DNA from: Himantopus leucocephalus
Lineage: Eukaryota > Chordata > Aves > Charadriiformes > Recurvirostridae
Length of the DNA stretch: 64,000 nucleotides
NCBI GenBank assembly: GCA_003993805.1
Contig: RSEF01000001.1
Span: 60,153,015 to 60,217,014, forward strand
Direction of reading: 5' to 3'
Positions 42,053-54,400 of the stretch are shown piece after piece. Numbering within the stretch: position 1 is the stretch's first letter; each line of letters opens with the position of its first letter. The notes below the pieces were generated by a model. It saw only the letters and a program-made list of their open reading frames with translations, did not search any database and was not told the origin of the DNA. The translations under genes were made by a program, and so were the position numbers.

Positions 42053-44930
42053 CAAGGGTATTAAATGTGCACATGATCTGTCAGCTCTGCAGGATGGTCT
42101 TTGCTATTAACTTACATATTTCACCCTCTGACATCACAGGTGGTTCTATCCCGGGTGGATTAAGGCTTGGATGTTGCTGACTCCATAAAAAAGAAGCAAA
42201 TATTCTTAAAGTTCCTTGTTTTAAAAGGAATAATTTCCCATTTATTCATCTCAGGGGATTGCCTTTGTAGCTTTAGCAGGGGAGCATTTCATTGCTCTCA
42301 TTTTTGCATATCATTTATCTTGAGGTGTTGTCAGATGCATTTTCAAAGATACAAGAGGGAGAACACAGTGAAGCATCATTACTGAAGAAACATGATCTTA
42401 CCCAGACATTACAGAAATTGAAGCATGTGATTGTTGCTGATGGAAAGGTCACTTCCTCACCTCTTGCTTTGGTTATATGATGAGTTTTTTCCCCATTTCT
42501 TGCTTTTTCTTTTTCTCCCTTTTTTCTTTCCTTCCTCTCCTTCCTCTCCTTTTCTTAGACCTCACTTTCCACTCTCTGATTTTTTTATTTAAACACTCAT
42601 TACACTCTCTGATGCTTATCCTGGTGTTTAGTCACAGGTGCATGACTTCCCTTTTGCTGCTATCAGTGTAAGTCAATTCCCTCTCTCCCAGCAATTCTGT
42701 GTGGGAATAAACATGATCATTAATCATTTTACAGCTCACAGCCTCCAAGATAATGCCACTGGCTAATAGAACAGTGATGGTAAGAACAGTTTCCAGCATT
42801 ATTAATAGAGTAGCTGAACTTCTTGACTTGTCTTTAATTTATGAAGTGTCATCTTGCCATTTCATATGAGGAAAAGATTATAACATCTCTCCTACTTTGG
42901 TCTGCGTCTTAATAATAATTTCTACACCAGTCATGCTAAAAATATTTTGGTCGATTTGGTGCTGGTGAAAATACAGGATTAAATTAAATGTGTCCTCCTA
43001 CACAATTGACTTTAGTGAATATTAGATATGCATGGAGACTCCTACTGCTCTGAATGGGTTTTAAACCACTCCTATATGCAGACATTCCACACCAATTGCC
43101 GTAATGCCAAATTCTAGCATTTTGTCCCCTACTTATATTGCTTACACACCATGTACAGGCAGCACAAGTCAGGAGATAATTTTTACACTGTGTCCAATCC
43201 ATGGTCTACCTTGATAAGCTGTGTAATTTATAATTAGCGACCCTTCTTCTGATGGCAAAGGCTATGGTTTTGATTGATTACAATCACAGCCAAACTCACC
43301 ACCTTGCCCTTTAATACTGCTGTAGACATTATAAGGGAATAATCTGGCAGACAGTCACAGCTTTGCCTGCTGAGAACATGCCAGAACAACTCCATTTGAG
43401 TTATGCTGAAGCAGCTAAGAAGGATCCTTGCTATTAAGCGTAACCTACAATTCTGCTTTACATATAACATGTCTCCAGTTTTGCAATTGGAAGCCAGGCC
43501 ATTATGTCCAGTTAAAATTAATTTTTACTTTCTCATCTTGCAGGTGAGTTGAAGCTCAGTTGAAGCTAACCCTTATGGAACACACTATCTTTTTGGAGGC
43601 AATGAAATTACACATAAAGAAGTGTGTGTGTACAGGCAGTGCTTTGGGGACTTGCTTCCAAAGCATAGTTAAGGTTGGAAGATATCGCCCCTCTGAGTTC
43701 CCCCTGACAGGTGGAGAGCTGGCAGCAGAGAAAATTGTCATTCTTCTGAGCTTTCCCTGCTCTGCATGATCATAAAACTTCTGGTCAAGAAAATCTACCC
43801 CCCCAATGCAGATAGATGCTGGAATCCCACTGGTGCCATGCAAAACACTGTCTGCAAATAAAAAGGAACTGGTTTGGCTGCTATTGCTTTTTGCCTCAGT
43901 TGACGCTGTCCTTCTTGTGACCACAGCTAACCCACTGGCACTGCACATCTGGTAGCTCTCACACATTCCCCAGCTTTGGACCCACCACATAACAATTCAG
44001 GAAGCCACTGGGAAATGGGAGAAACCAGTGGAGCAGCTGAGAGCTTTCTTCCATTTGAGTGAATATTTTAGCTGCTTTTCGTATGTTGATTCTTAGAACA
44101 GCAGGATCCTGTGAAAGAATCTATACAAAAAGTGGCAGAAAGCAATGTAGTAAAAATATATTTTCAGTTACTTTTTTTTTAAATAAGAATTTTGCCTAAG
44201 TGTACTGTCTGCTTGCTTGCATTTCACCTCCCCACAGGGCTGTCCCAGGAGAGTGATCAACAGCAGAAACTCTCTGGTCAATGCAAGTGTTGTCTAAAGA
44301 ACCAAGTCAGAAGTTTATCAAGAAGTTTGGGTTGGGACATGGTTGAGCCATCACAGAAGGCACGTGACCTTGAACAGGATGTGAAATGAAACAATGTGTC
44401 TTTGCAGTTGCTGACTTAGACATAAAATAGAAAAAAAAAATGTAACTTCTGGACCTTTAGTCTGGACCTTTAGTCTGGCCAAGAGCGTTTCCCAAACTAA
44501 CCATGGGTACTCATAGCGCTAAAATACACACCTGTTTGTGAGTAATGAGCATGCTGATCAGGTAACCCGCCTATATGTTTTGAAGATGAGCTTAGATGCG
44601 TATGTACAGTTAACAGTGGTGAATGAATCATTATTAACCGATCAGCTGTATTTTATCGTTAGAAATATCGGGCCGTTTGACAGGTGGGGTGTGCTGGCTG
44701 TTGTTAAATGCCCGGCCCCTGATTCTGCAGAATTGAAATAAAACAAATATTTCACCTCAGTGCCTTGATGGATTCTCGCACACCGGGCGAAGAATCCTCT
44801 TTTAGGGACAACAGGAGAAGCCCTCTGGATGACCTTACTGGCTGAGGGGGGATGCTGACTACAAGCACGTGGGATGCCAGGGAAGAGCATTTTGGGATTG
44901 CAGGAGGCTTGTTATGGGATGCTTCGGCGA
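42053..44930. other. intergenic DNA upstream of the TTC26 CpG island
   Basis: 2.9 kb without recognised genes. A pyrimidine-rich tract lies at about 42498-42557 and a perfect 13-bp tandem duplication (TCTGGACCTTTAG) at 44448-44473. The 144-codon minus-strand frame at 43556-43990 has no domain that I recognise. Confidence 0.7.
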
Positions 44931-45417
44931 AGGACCGAAGCCGGGGAAAGGGAGAGATCGAGGAGGTGGTTTGGGGAGGAACCAGTGTGGGACACAGGAC
45001 AAGGGCATGACAGGGGCGGGCTGGTCAGCGCATCTCTCTGCCCGTGCCCTGCCCCCGAGGAGCGCAGCGCGTCTTGTCTTCGTCTTAAACTCCATTTCTA
45101 ACTCTTTTCCTGGGTGAGGGCGCGCAGAGCAGCGCGCGCGCGGGTGTACGGTGGTTTAAGGGCCAGCACCCGGAATTCGACCACCCGACACAGGGGTCTG
45201 TGTGTGCGGGGTACCAGCACCTCCACAGACCCACTGAGGGACCGACTCCCCCCTCGTCCCGGGGCGGACACCCACCCCTCGCCCCTCCCGCCGTCGCTAG
45301 GGTGACTGCTGCCCCGCCGCCGCGCAGGCGGAACCCCGGAGGCGGGCGCCAGTCGCCGGCCGGTGCCTATTCGCCGCCGCGCTCGTGCTGCGCGCCGCCG
45401 CCTTCCGCCGCCCCGCC

Positions 45418-45431
45418 GTTACCCCGGCAAC
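45418..45431 (+). promoter_or_regulatory. RFX X-box in the TTC26 promoter
   Basis: GTTACCCCGGCAAC fits the X-box consensus of two imperfect inverted half-sites separated by two bases (GTTACC, CC, GGCAAC). It lies 42 bp upstream of the TTC26 ATG inside the CpG island. RFX factors are established regulators of intraflagellar transport genes, and TTC26 is one, so gene identity and site support each other. Confidence 0.7.
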
Positions 45432-45472
45432 GGCGCCGTCGGCGGAGCCAGGAGCTCGGGCCCGGCGGCAGG

Positions 45473-45475
45473 ATG
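45473..45475 (+). CDS. TTC26: TTC26 exon 1 (coding part is only the ATG)
   Basis: The first coding exon contributes only the start codon and is followed at once by the donor GTGAGG. Position -3 is A. Exon 2 begins with another ATG in frame, giving a Met-Met start as in the mammalian protein. The transcription start and 5' leader are not defined here. Confidence 0.8.
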
Positions 45476-48400
45476 GTGAGGGGCGGCGGAGGCCGGGGAG
45501 TGGGGAGGGGGCGCGGGTGCGGAGCTGCCACCACCCCGGGCGGGGGAAGCCTCGCCGAGGCCTCCCCCGCCCTGACCCGGCCCCGCTCTGCTCTCTGCCC
45601 AGATGCTCTCCCGGGCCAAGCCGGCTGTGGGGGGTACCCCGCCGCCGGGAGACAGGCGGAAGAAGAAAGGGAAGAAGGTGCCGCAGCTGGAAGAGCTCCT
45701 GGCCCTGAGGGACTTCACCGGCGCGATCGCCTTGCTGGAGGTAACGGCCGCGGCGGGGCGGGGGAGACCCCGTCCCGAGGGCGCCGCCGGCGCCTTGGCT
45801 CTGCCGCTCCCCTCGGGAGAGCGGTACCGTCGTTGCCAAGGCGGGTGCCCGACAGGGCTGCGGGGGCGGGGGAGCCCTTCCCCTGCCCTGTGTCCCGCTC
45901 GCCTCCTTCCCGCCCCCCTTAGGCCCCGTTGCGGCTGCTTTTCCCCTCGCTTCGCAGAAGGAGGTTTGGCGTGTGAGGGTTGCCTGCCGCTTCCCTCAGA
46001 AAGGGGAGAGCAGCTGCACCCCAGCAACACCCACCGCTGTCAAACCACCCGTGATCCAAGAAGGCCAAGTATCGCTTTGATTATCTGTGGGGCTTTATAA
46101 ACTGTGGGGCAGCTGACGGAATTCTTACGTTCTCTCTCCTCTACAAAGTTTAAACGGCACGTGGGCGAGCAGGAGGAGGATGCTGACCTTTGGATCGGGT
46201 ACGCTGCCTTTCATTTGGGTGACTACAAGAGAGCACTGGAGGTAAGGTGGGGAAATCCTGCTCCCCAAGACTGGAAATCGGGATGTTGTGATAAAGCCAT
46301 GGTAACAGGAGGAAGATGTTCTGTAATCAGGAACAGTTCCGTCAGCCAGTTAAGGTACAAATGTATGGTAATAAAGCAGATACTGTGGAAAGCAGTTTGG
46401 ATTGGGGCGAGGGAGGTATTTGCCTATGAAAGTAGACCTTTTTTTAATTTTATCTACTGTCTGATTTAACACTAGGCTCGGTAGCCTAATTTGCCCTTTT
46501 AAATGTCACAGTTCATGTCCTAAATTTCCCATTCCCTTTTTGCAGCTAGCTTTCCACAGTTTTGTTTTTCAGGTTTAATTATGTCCTTGTCTTCATTCTG
46601 TAGCTTATCTGTAATATGCATGCTTTTTAAATTCTTTCTTTAGAGGTTGATGCCCCTGGCCATTTAATGTACTTTATTGTTGTTCTTTATGTTTTCTTGT
46701 ATTACCTAATTCAGTTAAATGAGATGTTCTTATTCTCCAAAAGCTTTAAGTCACTAAAACACATGCTGATTACTCAAATACGCATACATTTTTAATATCT
46801 GCACTGTACAGTGCAGATATTAATCTCTTTCAGTGTATGAGTCCGTATGTAATTCTTTCTCCTGTGTCCTCTTGTGTCTCCAATGAAACTCAGTTTGTTG
46901 CCAGTGTCCCTGGGATCCCTTTAGCTTCTCAGTTGTGCTAGCATATTTCTCTGTAGAAGTCTTAAATTTTTGTTGTCTGCCTTGCTCTGTACCTCCAAGG
47001 GCTGGAATCAGTGTGCACACCAGAACAGGGAGTGCTGTGGAGTGGTGTGGTGATACCCACAAGGCTGTGTATAAGCTAGTGAAGATTTGAAAACAACTCA
47101 GTCTGCCCGAGTATTGTTTGTCTCATTGCTGTATTCCTACAGATGCAAATTGCTGGGTCCATACAATGCTGTATCATACTGTTTAAGGTTTTGGTTAGTG
47201 TCAGCTGGGGGGCATCTCCATCACAATTCACTGCGAAGTGTAACTGTGAAGTATAGCTGGTTTTGCAGTCTTTTAACTTGCTTTCTCTGGAAGACATATT
47301 AAAACCGACGATAATTTAAAGTATTAACAAAAGAAAATAACCGTAGAGATATAGATTATACAATGATGATATTTTCTCTATTAGATAAAATTAGGTGTTT
47401 AACTATAGTAATATATGGTCACATGCACAAGATTCATATGTGAGGCAGAAACAGAGTTTCTAAAGCTTCTGAGTAAGTTCACAAGGCACTTCCACCCTTA
47501 AAAAATTGAAGAGGAAACATCCGTTGGAGATGTTAGAAATGCTCAGTGAATCAAACTGACAGTATACATGGTATAGAATGTATAGTAGTAGTATAGGACA
47601 TAGTGGTAACTTAATATTCATGTTTAGAGCTGTGGAATTTAAAGATTAGGAACGTAAGGATCAGTTGCTGTAGTTAATTTATATCTAGATGTTAGGTGTT
47701 AATAGGGAGTGAAAGTTTAAAAAAGAAAAATGTTTGTATACAAATGAAAAATAGCAGAATTTATTTCAAAGAAATTGCAAGCTATTTGGAATACCCAGTA
47801 GTTGCTTTTATAACCTGAGTAGATTTTAAATGTTTCCTTCAACGAAGAATAACAGCATTATTTACTTTTTTTTTTAGAGATTAGGTTTTATACGTGGTAT
47901 TTGATTGACCACTAGATGATGCTGTTGATTCAGGCTTTTAAAAACTGCAACATAGTCCTCTCTTTCCTGTTTTTCTGCCCGTGTAAGGACAATAAAAGGT
48001 TTGTATGCGTGGTTTGTGGTTGGTTTGTTTGTGTGTGTGTTTTAACTGAGAGATCACAGGGCCTATCTTCTCAGATTTAGGACTGATTTTTGGCACAGTA
48101 ATGAGTCCTGATAACTTTGTCATTTTGTGGTGACATGTGGGAAATGAGCCTGTGCATCTCAGCCTAGTTTCTTTTGGGACAGAACACCATTCTGTTCCCA
48201 AGCCTGTAGTAATCAAGGGAAAGAGTGTTGACTGTGGAGGCTGAATTGCCTTTCAGTTATCAGCTTCAAGGTTGAAGTGTAATGCGGTATCTTCTCTGCT
48301 GTGTTACAGAGGCATTGTTGCAGTATTCTCAAGGACAAATTCCTTGATTATCTATACCCTCTAGATCTTGGAGCACTCTTTGGGGAGTACCAAGAGCACT

Positions 48401-51400
48401 GTAAATAAAATACTGGGGGTAGAAGATTCTGCAGAATTCTCCAGAGTGACGTTACACACAATCTAAATGATTCACAGTCCTAAGTGCCTGCAAGTGACAA
48501 TGCATAGTCTGTGTCACTATATTCCCAGTTCATGTTTTGTATTCTGTATACCTGATGAGAGTCTTCAGAAATTATGCTGCTCAATAACCTTTTATTTATA
48601 ATGATACTTCCATAGTGAGCCAGGCATGCTGGTTGCATGGCAGCTTTTGGAGAGGCTTGGGAATTGGGATGAGGTGGCCATCATCCACTACTGGGAGAAG
48701 CAGGGAAAAAATGAAAAACACACATACCTCCAGCTCCAAGAATATCTTCAGAGAGAATGACAGCAAAATATCTGGCACATTCACATGAGAAAATTCACAT
48801 TCTCTTATCATAGGCACACCAACAGTCAGTTATTCTCGAGGTAGAGCGCTAACCTTAGCTTCACAAGGGTCACACTTTCACTTTCGTAATAGGAAGATGC
48901 CCTTCTCAAAGGATATGCCACCAACACCGGTCTGGTAGGATCATTCCTACTGCTGTACACCAGTTTACAAATGGTACTGCACTGGACTCAACTCTTCCAG
49001 CAATCATGGTGGCAGTCCCCCCCTGTGGACTTTCTAGCTTCCTTCACTGACAATTTGATTTTTACTGACACTGAGTGGCTAGTGTCTTCCAGGCATCGTG
49101 TGGCAACCAGAACTCCCCTAGTGGATGGCAACATCTAATTAGTTTTCTGGAGTCTTCCACATCTACTATCCCTAATGGGGAAAACCCACCTGTCTTTCTG
49201 CCATGACTTGTTCATAGCATTACTCTTAAACCTTTCCTGAAAAATTTCCCAGTATCACCCAAGGACCAGAATCAGAGCATCAGTCTGATGATTCTGTTTC
49301 TGACCTGCCTGATCTTATAAATTAAGGCAGCTGGGGTCTAGGAAGGGGAGGGTTATAAGACACATTTGAGGTACTGCCAGTTTAAGAGAGGAATTGGCAA
49401 GGGCAGGTGCACTGCTAGGTTGGGATCAAGAGCAGGTTTCACATTTGCACTCTACACCCTCTGACTGGGCTTAGACACACAGGATGCCATCATGGTGCAG
49501 CTGCCAGATGTGGTAATGACACTTTGACTCATCAGCTGCACATGTGAGAACAAAGCATGATCCCTGGGCCAGAGCCTTCAATGAATTGTTTCTGCCAAAA
49601 TCTCACAAACTACAGTCAGCCATTCTGCCAGTCTCTCCTATCTGCCACCTCCCTCCCAGCAGAGAATCAGGAGCCATTCCGCCTCTTGATTGAACGGGAC
49701 CTCCTGTCTACCCTGACTTTGCTTAGGATAATTTCAGTCAAATGGTAAATCATGAAAGGAATAAGGCTATACTAGGGTAATGGTTCATCCATAAGCAGTA
49801 TCTGATCTTGCTTGAGTACTTCTGCTGGAAGTGTGAGAATATAGGTACATTCAACTTCCTGACAGCTGAAGCTAGGAAGTAAAAGATGGATTTTTGGCTT
49901 GGGGAAGTTCTCTAGGCTTCTCTGTCATGACTGTAGCCAGGTTACGATGAGTATTTCAACGCCTCCTTTGAGGATTTGTGGGGCAGCCTCATAGGTTGGC
50001 CTGGTTATTGGCTCTACAGCATCTGTGTTTATGGGCTTGGAGAATCCAGACAGGTAATAAGGACACCAAGCAGAATCCTGCTGGCCTCAGCATTGTCAGT
50101 AGGCGTCCATAGTTGTAGGCAATCAACCTGGCAGCCTGCTTTGAGGAAAAGTACGTGTGTCTCGTGATATGGGTGAGAGGTGGAGGAGGGTGAAATAGCA
50201 AGCAGTTGTTATGCTCCTGGTTGGCAAAAATATGTCACACATTGGCTGGTGGGAAAGCTTTTGGAGTATTTAGTTTGTTTGGTTTTGTAGGTGTTTTGGC
50301 GAGGAGGGGGGGAAAGCTCTTGTGAAGCAGTCTTTGAGAGACTGATGTTGAATGCCTCTGAGTGAGGAAAGGGGCAACAGCACATAGTCTGGGCTCATGG
50401 CCCAGAACTACAGGGTAAGGAGCACTAATAGTCCTCATTTTTATTAACTGTGTTTCCATAGATTCACATTGGTACTGCTAGAGCACTCTTTATTTATTGC
50501 TTGCTTTGAATGGCCAAGCCAGAACATGACTTGTGTTTATGCACTTTGTCTTTTCTAATTAATCTGCCTGAAGCCATAGCCGAAAGAGACCTTTGGGTGC
50601 ATTTAATCTGAAGGGATTTTGAAAGATTCCAGATGGTCGCAATAAAGAGCAGTGGCCTGTCTCTCAGAGCTCCATGACAGGCCTACATTAAGATTGAACT
50701 GGCCTCAGTAGGAAAGGTTGGCCTCTATGTAAATGTTTTGTTTTTTTTTTTTTTATTTTTTTATTTATTTTAAATCTTCTTGAAAGACAGCTAGTCCCTG
50801 AAGTACTAGCAAGACCAAGCTGGCTTTTAAGGGCATACCTTACCACTGTCCTCTCTGTTTGGGAGTACAGTTTACTTTCACTTGGCAACAGAAAAAAAAT
50901 ATTCTTTATGCTTGCAAACTATAAACTTTATTGTTGTCAGTTCTTGGGATTCACTGTCCTTTGGGCATGACTTATTTTATCTAGTGCTATATATACATCT
51001 GTGCCTTTCTCCCAGAGGTAAGAAATCTTCCACCGTAGTGGCACAATCCGGTAAACTCTCCCTAGACAGAGGGAAATTCCAATTCATATGTTTGAAGCAA
51101 GAGTATAGAGTTGGCAAGGGGTTGTGTTGCTGGGAGGGACAAGAGGCTGATGGTGATTGGGAGTATGTGGATGGCATTCGTTCAGCAGGTCTTGTAAGAA
51201 TTTTGCATTACCCTGCCCGCTTTGCCTTATGCCACTTGTTGGACATGGATGGATGGAGAGCAGGAGCACCAGCAGGAGGCGCTGTCGCTGGGATGGGCCT
51301 TTCTAGTAATTTAACAGAAACCTGAGAGAGGAAAAAAAAAAAAGGGATCAAGAGGTCTCCCTGCCTCTGTTTTTAGTACCTATTGTTACACAGAGCAAAG

Positions 51401-54400
51401 ATGTTTATCTTCAGGAGTATCACTGTTTGGTAGCTTCAAAGTTTTCCTTCATTAAAAAAGCATATTGAAAGATTGATCTGTTAAGTTTTTACTGTTTCAC
51501 AAATAACAAGGAATGAAGCAGTTTATGTGGCAGTATTAAGGGATATGTAATGAATGTGGATTTGTAAGAGATATCATAATATGGTATCTAGTGGTTTTCT
51601 ATAGCTGTTGGCTGTAAATCTTAAAATGGGAAATGGTGAAGTTAGGCACAGTTTAGTAATATTTACCATAATTATATCTTTATATATCAGGAAATCTTGA
51701 ATTTGCCCTTTACCAACTTGTAGGCTTGTATTTTAATGCAGTGGTCTCCAAACAATTTTGATCTTGCACCCCTATCAGTACAAAATTTTTAAGCACGCAC
51801 CCCCAATATACATGTATACATATATATTTATAAATTATATATGTGTACTACTGTACTAATATATTATACAATTATAAGACATACACAAAAATATAAATTA
51901 AAAAAGGATGAGATAAAGATGAAATAAACACTATTTTAAAAATACTTATTTTAGTTATTAATGGTACCAAAAAAAAATTTCTTCCTGTAACTGATGGTAT
52001 TGTCTTGCACAACCGCTGGGGTGCGCACACCTCACTTTGGAGACCACTGTCTATACTAAAAGACACAGGTTTGTAAAAACATGTTTAACACTTGCTCCAG
52101 TAAGTATTCACAAAGATTTCCCTGGTGTTTATGGCTCCCAGTCTTTGACTGTAGGAGAAGTTGGGAAAGCATCAGAAAAGACTGAGGAATAGTTGCTTAT
52201 GTTGGTGCCTTTATAACTTATTTAATATATTAATATTTTATAAATATAAATAATGATTTAAAAATAATAATATAAATTATTTTTATATATTTATAACTTC
52301 AATTGTGACAATTCATGTTCCTACAGTGAAGATTTATAGCGCTGCTTGTCCCCATTGTCTGTTCTATTGGTGTAAACAAAAAAGAGTTAAGGACATATCT
52401 TAGGTTAAAATGTAATAGTTTAGTTGTAAGAACTCCAGTGAACTTGTGAGTAAGTCCTGTGATCTCAATAATTTAATGATAAGCTGTAAAATGGTAGAAG
52501 AAAGGATGACACTTAATACAAGTCTGTGCTATTACACATTTTTTAAAAATCAGCCCTCTCTTCCATTACAGGAATATGAGGCCTTAACCAACCAACCAGC
52601 TTGCAATCCAGATGTTTGGGTAAACCTTGCCTGTACTTACTTCTTTCTGGGAATGTATACACAAGCTGAACAAGCAGCCTTGAAAGGTGAGATGTATGCC
52701 TCTGATGGAAAGGACTACTTGTTGACTTGGCCGCTTAAAGTGATTTACAGCAAAAGTATTCAATGCTTTTTTTTTTTTTTCAGAGAAATAAAGGATACTT
52801 CTGAGCAAAGTTGTTTGGGTTTGGGTTTTTTGGTTGTGGGGGGTTTGTTTGTTTGTTTGTTTCTTCATTTGACAGAAGAGTTATGATGCAGTTTGCTTCC
52901 TAAAAATACCTTGGGCAGGTGGAGCAGCTGGAACTGAAAGCAGAGTCTGGAAAATAATTTCTCTTATTAATTTCTGAATACAAAACCCAGCATATGCTGA
53001 CTAGCAACAAAAATTGACTGATTACATGTCTCTGAGCCAGTGCAGATGAAGCTAATTAGGCGAGTGAAATTATCAAAAAATAAGCATCTGAGAGAGTTCA
53101 GCATTCTCCCTGATGTGGACAAGAACTCTGTTTACATAGTTTGAGTGACTTAGCATGTGGTCTTGTTGCCTTATAAGTAAGATATTAGGTATGTGATTCT
53201 TCAAGGCGTGGAGTTCACTGCAGTCAGTGTTAACAGTTCTACTTTCATCTGAACATGCATGGGGTCATTTAAAGAGGAATGGAAATTAGATTCCAAGGCA
53301 TTTTTTACTGCCTAGAAATGTTTCTGCAGTTTAGTTTTGTTACCCATCACTTTCTATTTATCTTACTGATTTATATTGTTTCCCATAACCATAGTATCTC
53401 AGTGCTTTCTAAGTAGAATTAATAGTAGTGAAGTCCTCAGTCAACTTGCAACTCTTGCCTTTTTAGGATAAAACTCTTATTTAAGTATGGGTTTTCTCCT
53501 TTCTTTCTTTAGTCTTTTAGTCTTGGGCTGAAAATAGGGTAGGGAGGAAATAACTGTGTACTTTCTGCTACTGTGGAGAAGCAGAGTGCCTTGAAAAAGG
53601 ACAGTATTGTAGTATTTTTCAGAAATAATTAGATTCTCGTATCCCTTTAAAATTCTGTGAAAGATCATACTTAGCTCCAGTCTCACAGCTGGAAACTTTT
53701 TTTTCCAACTGTAAAAAAATTCATGCAGAACTTTGTGATCTGTATTGTTCAAGAGGTGTGTAAATTTCTAATATTCACATATAATAATTTCATCTTTAAT
53801 GTACCACAAATTTGAGCTTCAAAGATTACAATCTAGGACTTGAACTGGAATCTAAAAATAATTGGGCAATAGAGCTTGAGGTGTCACTGTGACCTAAACC
53901 ACAGGGGAAGCAATGTACCAGTTGGAGTCATTGTCATCAGCTTCGCATAATGTGAATTACAGTAATCCATTCTAGAGATGACAGATACACAGCTGGGCAG
54001 GCACCTTTATTAACTGTGAGTTGGAAATGAGGGAAGGTTAATGTTTTCATGCCACTTCAGATTAGTTCGTAGTAGCATGGTGAGTGGCAGGGTAGGGACT
54101 GCGGGTTAGTGGCACTTGGGTGCTGGAGACAAGGGCAGCAATATTAAGACAGGAATGCAAGAAGTAGGGAGTGCAGCTGGCGGAGGGAACAGAGAATAAC
54201 TGAGTTCTCACACTAGTAATATCTGTTCTGGATTTTATGTAATTGTTTAAGAAGGACAGCATGCCAGTTTTTATAGTGAGGTACTAAACCTTTCTTGTGA
54301 GTACTGTGATACCGATGATTTCTGGCTACTTAAGCTTGGTGGGGAGGCAGTCACAGCTGAAGATTTGTAACACTTGTCCTTTCTCCATTGAAGGCGTCCA

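Larger units (their letters stand above)
45020..45960. promoter_or_regulatory. CpG-island promoter of TTC26
   Basis: The only strongly GC- and CpG-rich stretch of the window; it spans exon 1, intron 1, exon 2 and part of intron 2. GC boxes (GGGGCGGG near 45013) and a (CG)5 run (45132-45141) are visible; no TATA box. This fits a broadly expressed, TATA-less promoter. Limits are approximate. Confidence 0.85.
46242..52571 (+). other. TTC26 intron 3
   Basis: 6.3 kb intron. It holds a poly(T)/AT run at 50741-50775, the hAT-like element at 51739-52049 and an AT-only stretch at about 52214-52296. A tRNA-like string near 48836 does not fold as a tRNA by eye. Confidence 0.8.

Noticed and set aside
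43556..43990. 144-codon minus-strand open frame
   Set aside because: No domain recognised and no sign of exon structure or a retroposed gene.
45200..46030. Long open frames on both strands (240, 203, 180 codons) around the TTC26 promoter
   Set aside because: GC-rich CpG-island sequence has few stop codons in any frame; only the exon 2 frame matches a known protein.
48830..48885. tRNA-like string (GGTAGAGCGCTAACC)
   Set aside because: Resembles an A-box/D-arm by eye but no matching acceptor stem or T-arm could be paired.
51731..52057. 8-bp target-site duplication of the hAT-like element
   Set aside because: The two 8-bp flanks agree at only a few positions, so no duplication is claimed.
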